Assembly: GCF_011397635.1 (NCBI RefSeq)
Contig: NC_064764.1
Span: 38,854,455 to 38,918,454 of the forward strand
DNA: 64,000 bases
Reading direction: 5' to 3'
From: Epinephelus fuscoguttatus
Taxonomy: Eukaryota; Chordata; Actinopteri; Perciformes; Serranidae
Shown here: in pieces, positions 27,180 to 39,253 of the stretch
Position numbering within the stretch: the stretch's first letter is position 1
Layout: the number at the start of each line of letters is the position of its first letter
Made by a program: the position numbers and the translations under genes
Notes under the pieces: generated by a model
Told to the model about the DNA's origin: nothing
Seen by the model: only the letters and a program-made list of their open reading frames with translations
Database searches by the model: none

Positions 27180-27800
27180 ATGATGTGTACACATGCTCCT
27201 TGGATGGTCATTCTGCTCTAGATATTACTCCATGGGCTCAGGAACACATTGGAAAACTATTGTCGGTAAACACAGGTCATCGCTGCAGCTACAAATGCCA
27301 TGCAAAGTGAAAAGCAGATATCAACAACATCCAGAAACGGCGTCGACTTCTCTGAGCCTGAGCTCAGCTGAGATGGACTGACACAAAGTGGTCTGATGAG
27401 TCCATCATGGACATCATGTCCTCCGGGCCGAAGATGAAAAGGACCATCCAGACTGTTACCAGCACAAAGCTCAAAGCCAGCATCTGTAATGGTATGGAGG
27501 TTTGTTAGTGTCCATGGCATCATGGGTAACTTCTTGTTTCGTGAAAGCTACATACAGGTTTTGGAGCAACATATGCTGCTATCCAGACGACGTCTTTTTC
27601 AGGGACGTCCTTGCTGATTCCAGCGAGACGATGAAACACTCTGCACATGTTCCAACAGCGTGGCTTCATAGTAAAAGAGTGCAGGTACTAGTCTGACCTG
27701 TCTGCAGTCCACACCTGACTCCTACTAAACATGTGTGGAACATTATGAGGCACAAAGAACGACAACAGAGACTCTGAACTGTTGAGACTCTGAAGTTGTG
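27180..27800 (+). pseudogene. dead Tc1/mariner-like transposase fragment
   Basis: Broken frames read in succession like a Tc1-like transposase: TPWAQEHIGK near 27235, an LRWTD-type stretch near 27368, a DESIMD stretch near 27397, RFWSNICC near 27556, and the C-terminal AWLHSKRVQVL near 27660, then a TPTKHVWNIMRHKERQQRL-like run. The nucleotides still follow the family closely, but frameshifts and stops interrupt every frame. No intact DDE triad and no terminal inverted repeats were located. It is a relic and should not be annotated as a gene. Confidence 0.7.
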
Positions 27801-28108
27801 CTATTTCATTATTATATTTCTATGTCTATATTATAAATGAGATCTTGGTCTGAATGTGACTTTGTATTTGTACTTAAATACATCACTTGAGTAAATGTAC
27901 TTAGTTACATTCCACCTCCGGGAGTTGAGTGAACTCTCTCTGCTCAGTGTAGAAAGATGTCCGTCCATACAGCGTGGACAGTACAGTAATCTTATGTCAC
28001 ACATTGTATTGATCGCCCCTCACATCAGATCACACCGCTGATGGTGCACTGATCCTCTAATCCATTTCAACATCTGCATTTCTGATAAGTTTCATGTCCA
28101 ACTTCATG

Positions 28109-28110
<2 letters not shown>

Positions 28111-28172
<62 letters not shown>
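28111..28172 (+). repeat. (GT)31 microsatellite
   Basis: Uninterrupted GT dinucleotides over about 62 nt, roughly 400 nt upstream of the first nyx splice donor. Confidence 0.95.
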
Positions 28173-28173
<1 letters not shown>

Positions 28174-28350
28174 GGTAAGTTACCGCTTTGACTCGGCCAT
28201 TTGATCTGAGAGCTTTGCTTTACTTCTGTAATCCTGCCAACCGCCCATCTCCATCCCCGTCTCCATCACCATCCACCCCTCCTTCCATCACTCCATCCAG
28301 GGGATTTGACTGCCATTAAGAGATGGCTTTTTGCTATGTGTGTATTATGG

Positions 28351-28351
<1 letters not shown>

Positions 28352-28388
<37 letters not shown>
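28352..28388 (+). repeat. (AC)18 microsatellite
   Basis: Uninterrupted AC dinucleotides about 190 nt upstream of the donor at 28579. It is complementary to the (GT)31 tract at 28111. Confidence 0.95.
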
Positions 28389-28390
<2 letters not shown>

Positions 28391-28399
28391 GACGGAGGG

Positions 28400-28840
28400 A
28401 GGATGAAGTGTAAAAACACAACCACTCTCACTGAGAACTGTGTCAGGCTGAAGCATCAGTTGTGCCGTTGAAGGTGCACCGTGCAGACTGATGCGGGACG
28501 GACAGGATGGACACATGGACAAATATTTGGAGCGTGACTTCTAACACACATGGATGCAGCTGTTGGGGAAGATCTGCAGGTATGTCGCCTCCACCTCTGC
28601 ATGTTAGATACATATCTGGCACTCACAGTTTTGATATTCTGTAAATGACTCTCCCTGTTATCAACAGTTAAAGAGTCAAACTGAGCTACAGCAGTCACCT
28701 CCAGACTTCCAGCAGCTGCCTTTGTTTGTCACATATTTATATAATTCACAGCAGTTTATCATTTAAGTGCTGATGTGCTCTTTTTGTGCCGTTTCAGACC
28801 TCCGTTAATCCTGGCATGTCCCAGATGAGAGACTACAGTA
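28400..28840 (+). promoter_or_regulatory. nyx: nyx 5' region: noncoding exon and 5'UTR
   Basis: A donor CTGCAG|GTATGT ends a probable noncoding exon at 28579. A T-rich acceptor GTGCCGTTTCAG ends at 28797, so 28798-28840 is the rest of the 5'UTR before the start codon at 28841. The upstream exon contains short ATG frames. One, starting at 28507, would stay in frame if exon 28798-28862 were skipped. The 5' end of the first exon and the TSS are not visible. Confidence 0.55.
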
Positions 28841-31118
28841 ATGACTGTCATCACTTTCACTGGTCAGTTTCAATCCCTTCACTCCTCTGCTGTTTGTTTT
28901 TTTTTTTTACCACCTCTGCTGTAAAACAGACGATACCGTCTCTGTGAAAGAAACCTCACACCTTAAATCCTCCTAAAAACTTCAATTACACACCAAGTCC
29001 CTTTTAGCAGCCCGATGTGGCTACACATTTTGACAGATAAACGCCTGTCTCAATTAGAAGCCTGGTCTCGTTACCAAGCAGTTCATTTTTACCAAAGTTC
29101 TTCTGATGTGTAAAACAGACTGTTGGCTACACACTTGAGCTAACGTTAGCTGTTTAGATCACACATAGAAATATAAATGTTTAAAGTTTGGTCAGTTTGG
29201 TGCTACACATCGTTAGCTTGGTTAGATTCTCCTCAATTCAATCATTCAGTTCATTTTACTGAAACCACGAGCGCCTAAGACGACCGTGATTTATCCAGAT
29301 TTACTGGCATGACGAAAAAAATGGTGACTCGAAGTTGTCATGAAGTCAAAAAAACGAGTCCATTCCTTGATTACCCAGTAACTTATTCATATTCCTTAAG
29401 TCTGCAAGAATCAAAACAGTGTCATGACGCTCTCTCTGTCGATGCCTCGTATGTCAGAGCTTGATTAAATGAATTATTTCTAATTGAAATTTTAAATTTT
29501 CAAATAAAGAATTTTATACATCTTATTATATACTTTTGCATAAAAGGAATTAAAGGCCTTGAGTTCAGTGATTTAAGCAATAGCCTGGGCTACTATTTGA
29601 AGCTTTACGGTAATAAGCTCAGGAAGATTTCTTTTGACGAACCATCCTGAGATGTTGGGTTACCTGTGTTGATAGACGGATTGATTTGACTGATTGATCA
29701 GGGCCGAACTCGAGCGAGGGCGATCTGGATGGAGGGTGAAATCCCAGCAGGCACAGACAATACCTATTGTTGTGGGGCTAATCTCTGATGTAAGCTGTTC
29801 TGTCTTAATCACATCATCATTTCACCAGCAGCTGGCAAAGAGACAGTTCAGCCCTCGAACTGCCATCAAGCATCAAATCATTACTCCATCACTGTCCTTG
29901 TGTCGCTGCGAGCGTTACATCTTGGTGAGCCGCGACCACGGGAGCTGATCAGCATGTTTGGGTCTTTTTTTATTTACTGGTGCTGAGGTGGTTGTAGATT
30001 TCTGCAGATTCTTAGTGTTGTTGGAGCAGTGGGGTAAAGAACCAGAGACAGAATCTGTGAAATTCATATTGATCTAAACTGGGGGGAAATGTTGAGTAAA
30101 AGTTAAGTAAAATATTTGCCTTAAAAACTACTTTCACAAGGTTCATTTAGTAGCTGTTTTAAAGGTTTCAATTGTGTTATGCAATCCAGCAGACAAACAC
30201 AGGTAGCTACAGAAGCCTTAATGGTTACGAGTTCAAAACTAATTTTCTCTGTTTTCTCTTAATCAGCGATAAAAACTTAATTTCATCTGTTGTCTTAAAG
30301 GTCCAGTGTGTAGGATTTAGGGGGATATATTTGCAGAAATCAAATATAACAAGGTGTATAATCACCTGAAAATAAGATTCATTGTTTTTGTTCCCTTAGT
30401 ATGAGCCGTTAGGGAGCAGGTCCTCGTCTACAGAGATTACCATGTTGCACCGCCATGTTTCTACACTGTTAAACATAGAACCAAACCTGTACGTGTCGTG
30501 GGTCAGGTCTCAGGTCTCAGGTCTTGGGGTCCGGGTTGACTTGTGAACACCTCTAGTTAGAGGTGCTGGTGGAATTTGTCAGAGATGGGGACTTGAGTCA
30601 TTGTGACTTGGACTCGAGTCGACTTGAGTCGCTGTTTTGATGACTTGTGACTTGACTTGACAAAAAATAAAAGACTTGAGACTTGACTCGGACTTGGAAG
30701 TTAAAGACTCGGGACTTGACTTGACTTCAGACACGATGACTTGAATGATTTGAGTGTTATTCACATCATGTTTTCAGTTAGAATATAAAAATATCGATTA
30801 CCCGGTAGGAGCGCAGGCTGAGAATGGCGTTGTCATGATTGGATCACTACCCTGTCAATCAGTCATGCCCTCTCTATGTACCTTACGTGTTTATTGGAGA
30901 AACACGCCCTCTTATATCAGATAGGCATCAACATGTCAGCGGGAGGGGTACCGCGAGTAATTTATTTATTTAATTTATACTAATTTATTTGCTAACATTA
31001 ACCCCAGAAAACGTGAGCGAACATTCTGACTGGCTCATCACAAGACCAGCTGGACGTTTTATAAACGAGCAACACAGGGTTAAATGAGCTAAATGGGTGA
31101 TTTTGGCCGCTGCCTTGG

Positions 31119-31166
<48 letters not shown>

Positions 31167-34100
31167 CGCGCATGGGGGTCGTCCCTGCAAAGTAAACATT
31201 GCAGCGATGAAGTCACCTAAAATTTGGTTAAAACTGAGTAACCCAGGTAACTTAGGTTGTAAAGTTGAGCGAATACTGTTTGAGATGGACTAAATGAAGT
31301 AATGGTTTTAAAATTGAGTAATTATTACATGCTACAACACTAGTAAACAAAGTAGATATTGCTTAAAAACAGATCATGACATAAATATGGGTTTAAAACT
31401 AAGCAAAGCAAGTAAATATAATTTAAAATGGAATAAATAAATGGAATAAATGAAGTAACTTTTAGTTAAAAACAGCATGTGAGGTTGATTTGGGTGAACA
31501 GCTGAGTTAATGAGGTGTATATATAGCGAAGACAAGATTCTCCAGGTAAAATTACAATAATAAGGTGACTTGGACTTGACTTGACCTATTACAGGACTTG
31601 ACTTGACTTGACTTGACATAACCTGTGACTTGACTTGACTTGCCCAAGAAAAAATGACTTGGGACTTACTTGAGACTTGAAGGTTAAGACTTGAGACTTA
31701 CTTGAGACTTGCACATGTGTGACTTGGTCCCATCTCTGGAGTTTGTTGCCTTTAGACAGAGCCAGGCTAGCTGTTTCCAGTCTTAATGCTAAGCTAGGCT
31801 AACAAGCTGCTGGCTGTAGCTTCATATAGGCACTAGAGTGATATCAATCCTCTCCTCTAACTCTTAGCAGGATGGCAAATAAGTGTATTTCCCAAAATGA
31901 TGTACTCTTCCTTTGACTAATTTGTCACTGCACAACAGAAACTAAGACGAAACAAAAATGTTATTCCAATAAATTCAAGTTGGTTTCTTTTGTTACTTGT
32001 AGCCACAGTATTTTTACGTGTTGATAAAAATGCAGTCAGATCTTGTGTTGAGACAGGGGGGACATTTTCTCAACCTCAATGACAACAATAAGTTTGGGAA
32101 GCACAGATTTCGAACTCCAGTGTCGATTTGAAATAATTAAATGGAAGTTTTTAGTCCTGAACTACTTTGGAAATGATTTCTGTCCTCATATTTGAACAGC
32201 CCACATGGAAATTGGTCGCATTGTTCCGAAAAACTGACGAGTAATCAGATGATGCTGCAGTAGAGTACGGATTACAGAGAGCTGTGGATATAATCTGTAC
32301 ACATTTCAGATGGCCATGTGTGTTGTTTTAGTTGAAGAATCCTGTCTTGTTTGGTTCCTGTGGTTCTTTGCAGCTCAGTATTTGGGCCTGACTGCAGAGC
32401 TGTTCTGATATTTGTTCTCCCTCTGTCCTCCTCCAGTCTCTGTGCTGTGCCTGCTGCCTCAGGCGGTGCTGGCACGGTGGGCGTGTGTTCGGGCGTGTCC
32501 AGCGTCCTGCACCTGCACTCAGGAGAAGAGCTGCAGCGTGCTGTGCGACCGCACCGGCATGGCTGAGCTGCCCAAAGAGTTCCCCTGCGAGGCCTCGGCC
32601 ATCAACCTGGACAAGAACAAACTCAAGTTCCTGTCAGAGAGGGCCTTCGGCACCCTGCCCTCCCTCAAGTCTCTCTCTCTGGACCACAACAACATCTCCT
32701 TCATCACCCCCGGAGCCTTCAAGGTGTGTTTTGCTTTTTGAACGCTGCCCATTAACCAGTCAACCTTGTACATTTTTTTGATTTTTTTTTTTTTTTTTTT
32801 ACTATTATGTGGGAAAACCATGTTAAACAAAATATTATTATAGATGGTACTCTAAAATGTGTCTGGAGTCAAGTCAATTTAAAAGATTAACAAAAATAAC
32901 AAATAGCATGTTTTTAGGATCTGTACTGGAAAAAAAGAACAGTAAGATGTTGTCATTCCATTTTTTTATTTGATTTACTCCTCTTAAAAGACAAGAACAA
33001 CGTCTACAGACTGCACCTTCTGAAGGAGTTGTACATGTTGTTCTGTCAGTGAGTAATAGTTTGTGACATGCAGGTTTTCATAACATGAACTACAAGGTTG
33101 GCTTGCATTTTTTGTGATGGCCTCCAGCAGAGTGAAAACTGCTTGAGAAGAAAACACTCAAAGAGCACACACACTCTGTCAAGGCTGAATTATTCTCTCG
33201 ATTTTTATAACAAATAATTCCTTAAAAATGCACATTTAGTAAATGGATCTCAAGTAGCTCCTGAGAAACAAGGTCAGTTCATCCAAAGCACCAAACAAAC
33301 TAACATTTATTTACACATAGTGACATCCAGCGTTGTGGACAGTTAAAGGGAGACTTCAGATTTTTTTGATGTAGGGTTGTACTAGGTACTTATCGATTGA
33401 CAATATATTACATACAGTAGATGCCAGTCAGCACGTCCCCAGTTTGGAGAAGCAGGCTGGAGTCTGACATGGAAGCTCAGCAATGTACTGTGTTGGATGG
33501 GGGCCAGCAACAAAATGTACTTAGCCACCTAAAAATGTCCCACCTAAAAGAAAAATCAATATCAGTGTCAGTGTGCACTATATTTAGAATATTTTCCCTG
33601 CTGTACCTTAATGTCAGACAGTTATTTTCTACTGGAAAATGAAGGTGTTATATTGCTCTCTTCAAAGCCAGGCTCCATTTAGAAAAACAGTGATTTAACA
33701 TTGCTGAACACAGGAGCTTTTAGTCTACCGCTGCCTCAATCAGTTAGTTTGTTTGTGCCATTTTATTACTTTGGTGTTTAAAAGGGTTAGTTCGGATTCA
33801 CTAAAGTCACACAATAATACAAATAAACGAACTCACCAAAGCAGCAGTAGACCAGCAGCTCCTGTGTTCAGCAAGTTAAAATGACTGTTTTTGTCAATGG
33901 AGTCTGGTGGCTCTGACGAGAGCATAGATGGGGAACTGAAGCTGTTAATGGCTTCTGTACCACAACAGGCTGTCTGCCTGAAAGGGAAAGCAATAAAAAT
34001 ACTCCTAATATAGTGTACACTTGGTGGAACTTCTTCAGGGTAGCTAAAATATGTTTTGTTGCTGGCACCCATCCACAGCATTGATGAGCTTCCGTGTTGG

Positions 34101-37100
34101 ACTCCAGCCTGCTTCTTCAAACTGGGGGCAAGCCGACTGCCACCTACTGTATGTAATACACTGACTATGGATAAGTACAAAAACAACCCCACCTGAAAAT
34201 ATGCCTAGTTTCTGAGATATCTGCTGCTGAGAAATTTGCTGCAGCTCACACTGGATGTGAATGAAATTAAAATGGTCGTGCTCAAATCATCACAAAATTA
34301 CATTTGAAGAGCCAAAATAGCTTCATGCAGAAACAACTTCCTGATATAATATGTTCTTTTTTCCAGTGCTTTGAGCAGCAGATATATAAAACCAAAAATA
34401 TCTGCATGATTACCACTAGGTTTCAGTGGGATTATATGTTTGGAGTGAACTGCCTCTCAGAGAAATGAATCCAGATCTGCACCAGAAACAGTCACTTGTT
34501 TGTTCGCCCAAATTTCTACGGAAATTCATGTGAACCAGTATTTTTCTTACTGATGTGTTATGTGCTGTGAAATCTCTTCTCTTGACAGCACTTCTGCTAA
34601 AGCTTTGAAGTTTTACAAGGGGTCTTGTAAGACTGAAAAGCACCTTGTGAAACTACATGTTTAACCCCCCTCTGTCCTGCAGGGCCTCGCCAACTTAGTG
34701 GAGCTGAAGATGGCGCACAATGAGTACATCAGTTACCTTCACACACGGACATTCACGGGACTGAAGAAGCTGGTGCGCCTGGACCTGTCAGACTGTAACC
34801 TCTTCAACATCCCTGACCGCATCTTCATAGAGCAGACGGCGCTGAAGGAGCTGCTCTGCTTCCAGAACAACTTCAGGAGGATCCCCGGAGCCTTCAGGGG
34901 CATGGAGAACCTGACTCACATCTACCTGGAGAGGAACAAGATCGAGGCGGTGGCCTACAACTCCCTGCTGGGCCTGGGTAGTCTCAGGTGAGTCACAGGC
35001 TGGGGTGTTGTTAACTCACAGAGCTACAAGCAGGAATTAATATAGTCTACATATGTTAAAGCCTGAATGTGTAATTAGAGGTGATATTTTGTGATGCAGA
35101 ATTAAAGCTGGAGTGGGCAGAAATCTGGAAAATGAAAAAAAGCAGAACTTGAAAAGACACCATCCTCCTAAGCCCCTTCCACCAGACAACCACAGGCATA
35201 TGCACACACTTCATACAGTAACCCAGTGTTTCTCATACATAGATGTATTTAATCTTATTTCATTGTAAAGTTGCTCTCGGCCCCTCCCTGCCCAGCTTTG
35301 TCTCTCTGTTTATCAGTTTATCAGACCAACCTTTAGTCTGTGGCTGTAGCAGCTCAAATTCAGTCAGCACCAGGTGTCACAGTCGGATGGGGGCCAGCAG
35401 CAGTGTTGGGTCTTACTTGTGTAACAGCAGCAACAGAAAGTTTCGTGATCCAGCAGGTAGTCGGGGCCGTCCGTACCCTGGATCTGGAGTTCGAGCTGGC
35501 TGGATTCGGGTTGCTGCAGCTGCTGACAAGGGGTCTGCTTTTGGAGCTGCTGCCCATTCTGCTCCCACTGAGGTGGTCTGTAGCGGCGGGGAGTGAGGTG
35601 GAGGACACTCTAGCTAATGTTAGCTACATAAACTAAAATGTAAAGTCGCAGCTGTGAGGCTTTGGCTCTGGTTGAAATATTAGCAACATTTTCTCTCCAT
35701 CTCTGAAACACTCACTGATACTGACTTTTTTTTTGTTTATTGTCAGATTCTCTTTTAGACTCTCTTTGATCAGTCCGTCTTTCTTTCTTGGCTTGCTTTG
35801 CAGTGTAGGCAGGTGTTGCCAAAGGTGGATTAGCAACTTTCTCTGCAGGATTCTCCGTCTCCATTGAATCAATCTTTCCAAAGGATCACAAGTATCTGTA
35901 TTTGTAGAGCTGCCAATAGGAACACCCTCTCTCTGAAATGATCTGAGTCTCCTGTCATGGATTAGATTTTCTAAAGCCTAAAAACAGATTTTTGCCCAAG
36001 ATTTTTGCCCAAGATGCCAAAATGAAACTCCCTACCCCAACTTTAACTCTGCCATCTCCTTATATCTGAACATTTCAGTCCCTCAAAAGCCCATAAAATT
36101 TGTTTAAAGAAGAATTCTGAGTTTTGGTATCTTTGCTACAGCTCAGTTTCTCTGTGATGTTAATGTGGAGAACATTTGTCTTTCTTGTTGTGCTTTTCCT
36201 TTTTGTGTGTGTTTTGGTATCAGGGGGATCTCTGGAGAGTATTAATATTTTTGATCTTGTGTGGTTGAGGATGTGCTGACATCAGTTCAGTCTTTAAAGG
36301 TGCTTTCACACCTGCCCTGTTTGGTTCAGTCCAATCAAATTCAAGTTCGTTTGCCCCCTCAGTGCGGTTCGTTTGGGCAGGTGTGAACACAGCAATCACA
36401 CTCAGGTGTGCACCAAAACAACTGGACTGACACCTTCTTGAAGAGGTGGTCTCAGTCATTGTTTGGGTTAAACATGAGCATGTTCCAGTCCTGGATTATT
36501 AATGTGCACCTCCTCCTGTACTGCCTTAATATGCACATTCAGCACATCCAATGCATCAAAACATTGTTTTCTAGTTGGAGCCGCGTTTGCCTCGTTTTCA
36601 AACTGTATGCTTTGACTAAAATGAACAATGACAGCAATATAGTCCACGATGAGCAGCGCTAAAATCAACCTGCGTAGTTGTCCCTCCATTGTGACATTAG
36701 AAAGTGTCACATTTATCTTGCAAGTGTACTCTTCTTCAACGTTTGCTTTACTTCCTGGATTTTTCCCACATGGAAATTCTGACCAATCAAGAGCAGCTTT
36801 CTCACACAAGGCATTTGATCTGGTCCTCTTGTAAATGCTGCCGTGAGAACACCAACCAACTCTAGGCAATTATACAACTTTGGAACAACATGAGTCCCTG
36901 ATTCAGACCAAAGGAGACGACTATAGGTCTGAAAGCAGACTAAAATGTGTCTGTCTTCTTCTTACCTCAGGTACCTGAACCTCCAGGAGAACCGCATCAA
37001 TGTGATCCATGACCAGGCCTTCCAGGACCTCGTACGGCTGGAGAACTTCTACCTCAACGACAACCTGCTGTCTGATCTGCCCCGGCTCGCCTTCAAGGGT

Positions 37101-37799
37101 CTCATCCGCCTCAAGATGCTCAACCTCGGGGGAAACCAGCTGACCAACGTGTCCAAGACGTGGTTCAGTGACCTGGTGGAGCTGGAGGTCCTGTACCTGG
37201 ACAGGAACCAGCTGGTAAACATCGAGGAGGGCACCTTTGAGAACCTGACCAGCCTGATCACGCTCCACCTGAACAGCAACAACCTCACCACCCTCCCCTT
37301 CCCCGTTTTCCAGCCCATCTACTTCCTGGGCCGCCTCTACCTCTTCAGGAACCCTTGGGAGTGCGACTGCTCCTTCGAGTGGATGAAGGAGTGGATGGAA
37401 AGCTACAAGCTGGTGCGGGACATCCCCTGCGCCTCTCCGTCCTCCGTGGCAGGGCTGGATCTCAGCGAGGTGGTTTTCACCAAGGTGAACGGCACATGTG
37501 TGGACCCTGGAGAGCTGAACTTGACCACAGCCTCGTCAGAGATCATCTCCACCACAGAGAACCGCTTCAACAGCCTCATCTCCAAGCTGCTCCAGCAGGA
37601 GCTCAGAGAGGAGATGGGGAACGGTACAGAGAGCCTCCGCAACGGGACCCTGCTGGAGCCTGAGGAGGGGCAGCTCTCAGCAGGGGTCGGAGGGCGACGG
37701 GCTGAGGCGAGCCAATCATATCTCTGCTTCACTGCAGTGTGGCTCATCTTTGGTTTGATTGGCCAGTTAGATATTAATTACTGTCTTTCTTGCACATGA
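28841..37799 (+). CDS. nyx: nyctalopin, complete, four coding exons
   Basis: Small leucine-rich-repeat protein of retinal ON-bipolar dendrites, needed to place TRPM1 channels at the photoreceptor synapse. Exons: 28841-28862 (22 nt, phase 1 donor), 32437-32723, 34683-34987, 36971-37799. They total 1443 nt, i.e. 480 aa against 481 in human. I chose this start because only MTVITFTV joins in frame to [12 protein letters not shown], giving a typical signal peptide. Then come an N-terminal cysteine cap (about 24-45, [12 protein letters not shown]), a run of LRRs (about 60-330, e.g. [20 protein letters not shown]), a C-terminal cap with NPWECDC at 332-338 and [16 protein letters not shown]-glycosylation sequons, and a hydrophobic tail (about 455-478) consistent with GPI anchoring or a membrane segment. 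The ORF running through 37799 ends in TGA. All splice sites are GT-AG. Confidence 0.95.
30295..30475 (+). mobile_element. MITE fragment, TTAAAGGTCCAGTGTGTAGG family (nyx intron 1)
   Basis: The sequence TTAAAGGTCCAGTGTGTAGG, then ATTTAGGGGG, then ATAATCACCTGAAAATAAG and CCATGTTGCACCGCCATGTT, matches one of the most frequent small repeats of percomorph fish as I remember it. It lies about 100 bp upstream of the hAT-like element at 30580. Confidence 0.7.
30580..31738. mobile_element. non-autonomous hAT-like element (nyx intron 1)
   Basis: The left terminus CAGAGATGGGGACTTGAGTC and the inverse of the right terminus, CAGAGATGGGACCAAGTCAC, form imperfect terminal inverted repeats. They are flanked by GAATTTGT (30572-30579) and GAGTTTGT (31739-31746), an 8-bp target duplication with one mismatch, as expected for hAT. 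Both subterminal regions are packed with ACTTG/GACTTGA repeats in the same orientation (30590-30745 and 31567-31720). The core is AT-rich and carries a (GT)n tract at 31132-31164. There is no transposase frame, so it would have moved with enzyme from elsewhere. Confidence 0.85.
31132..31164 (+). repeat. (GT)n microsatellite inside the hAT-like element
   Basis: About 16 uninterrupted GT units. The Thr/His-rich ORFs on the opposite strand are its translation. Confidence 0.9.
33343..34200. mobile_element. foldback / MITE-like element, copy 2 (nyx intron)
   Basis: It is related to 3895-4779 along its length: TTAAAGGG start, GGTACTTATC, CATACAGTAGATG, GCTCAGCAATGTACTG, TTAGCCACCTAAAAA, TTGCTGAACACAGGAGC, TTGTCAATGGAGTCTGGTGGC, then the inverted arm ending GTATGTAATACACTGACTAT and GGATAAGTAC. 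The right terminus is degraded, so the end is approximate. It occupies about 860 bp of the 1.96-kb intron between exons 32723 and 34683. Confidence 0.7.
34988..36296 (+). other. nyx intron with degraded repeats
   Basis: No exon is seen. The GC-richer ORFs near 35340-35640 look like part of an old dispersed repeat (ending CTCCTGTCATGGATTAGATT) and have no protein homology that I recognise. Confidence 0.4.
36297..36945. mobile_element. MITE with TTTCACACCTG ends (nyx last intron)
   Basis: The left part reads AAAGGTGCTTTCACACCTG, then GGTTCGTTTGGGCAGGTGTG and AACACAGCAATCACACTC, which I recognise as a common teleost MITE. The right end near 36925 (TAGGTCTGAAAGCAGAC) is a degraded inverse of the left. 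It ends about 25 bp before the last nyx exon at 36971, so it may supply part of that intron's branch-point region. Confidence 0.55.
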
Positions 37800-38880
37800 G
37801 AAGAGTGGAAATGGACATGGGGTTTGCTTCCTGACCCTCTGAAACAACAAGGAGTAGCTTTTTTGAAATTGCCGATGAGATAAAAGATGTTTTCATTTCT
37901 CTATGAAAGCATGGAGGAATACGCTTCCTCTCAGGTGTGGTTGCTGGTGTGAGTCTGCCCTGCCAAACCTAGGATTGGGGATTGTTTCATGTGAAATGCA
38001 GGCATGGGCTATTCTCAGCTATCTTCAGAGGAAAGACTGACATTGACATGGCAGCATCTATGAGCTGGTTCTATACAATAATCTATGATATTTATAGATT
38101 ACATAACTGATGCAAATCTGTCCTCCTGGTTCATAAACAGCTGTACAGTTGCAGGATTTCTACGATCACAGACGCGGGTGTTGATTTCAAACGACTGTGG
38201 CGACATGCTCATATATGTAAACCTACACTTTCTGTTGCATAATGCTCAATTTTAATTAATATTATATAATATTCGTAGCATTACGTAGTCTGTTACGAGT
38301 GTTTTTTTGTATTTCCATTCACATCTATGTGTAAAGTTAAAGGAGATAAGAGCTCCCGCAGTTATCTCCTAAACAGATGTCCCCTCTGCTCGTTTCTGTT
38401 CATTCAGCTCTGCAGCTTTTCCATAAATGCATTAATCTTCTTATTGCATGCGGCTCAGTGTCGTCGCTGCTTCCGTGTGCTACGGCGTAATGGAGGGACT
38501 TTGTCGTTGCTTTTGCCTCCGGTGCACTGGACTGTTTTCCCCATATGGACGTGACCTCTCTGTATATGGGGGTGTGACTGCCATATGTCAGGCTGTGGAC
38601 GGGGGAGGGAGTAGTGTCAAAGCATTTCACTTCTCTGTGTGATAAGAAAGCTTTCAGGTGTATCACAATCTGCAACATGTTGTGCATATTTCAGAGTTTC
38701 TCTGTATAAACTGATGTGTTCTGTGTAGCTGATAAAGATCATCCCTGTTCTAACACCAGCCACTGCTTTCGTCTTACCCTGGTGAATGTACGTAGTTTGG
38801 TTCAGACAGCCGGTGATCCAGTTCAGTGGTATTATTAGACAAACTGCTCTGTCACATGATATATTTTTCTAAATAAATAA
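37800..38880 (+). other. nyx: nyx 3'UTR (probable)
   Basis: Sequence after the TGA at 37797-37799 with no further exon. The first convincing hexamer is AATAAA at 38872-38877, in TCTAAATAAATAAATT. The transcript end is inferred. Confidence 0.5.
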
Positions 38881-39253
38881 ATTAAGAAATTGCTGTTGAA
38901 CTTTTGACGTGCCTGCTCAGTAACTCCTTTCAGCCTCGGTCGAGGAGTCGACCCGTTTCAGCGGTGAACACCGGTTAATCTGCACGCTGGCCTGTTGGCC
39001 CTTTAATGTGGGATTAGGCTGGGACTAAGACAACTGGGGGAGCTGGATCTAATGCAGCTGGTTTTAATCCCAGACCTCTGCAGGAACGTCGCAGGGAGTG
39101 CGTTCAGGATGTTTTTAATTCATCTGGTTGAAATGACAGAGGTGTCACAGAAGGGCTACTGTAGTGAGGTCACTGTTGTCTATGTAGCCACTGGTTTGCG
39201 TTTCACAGGTGTGTTGTAGGACAAACTGGTCATGCTTCCTTTTACAGGTGATT

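Noticed and set aside
28507..28579. ATG at 28507 as the main nyx start
   Set aside because: It is in frame only if the 28798-28862 exon is skipped. The start at 28841 gives a proper signal peptide and a 480-residue protein, one residue from human length. Kept only as a possible isoform.
32485..32830. Overlapping long frames across the nyx exon 32437-32723
   Set aside because: They are out-of-frame shadows of a GC-rich LRR exon on both strands.
35340..35636. 98-117 aa frames in the nyx intron
   Set aside because: Inside an intron, with no recognisable domain and no splice partners. The sequence resembles an old dispersed repeat.
36945..36970. ATG at 36945 as a start for an intact LRR protein
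   Set aside because: This ORF start lies in the intron before the acceptor at 36970. Upstream exons supply the N-terminal cap and the first LRRs.
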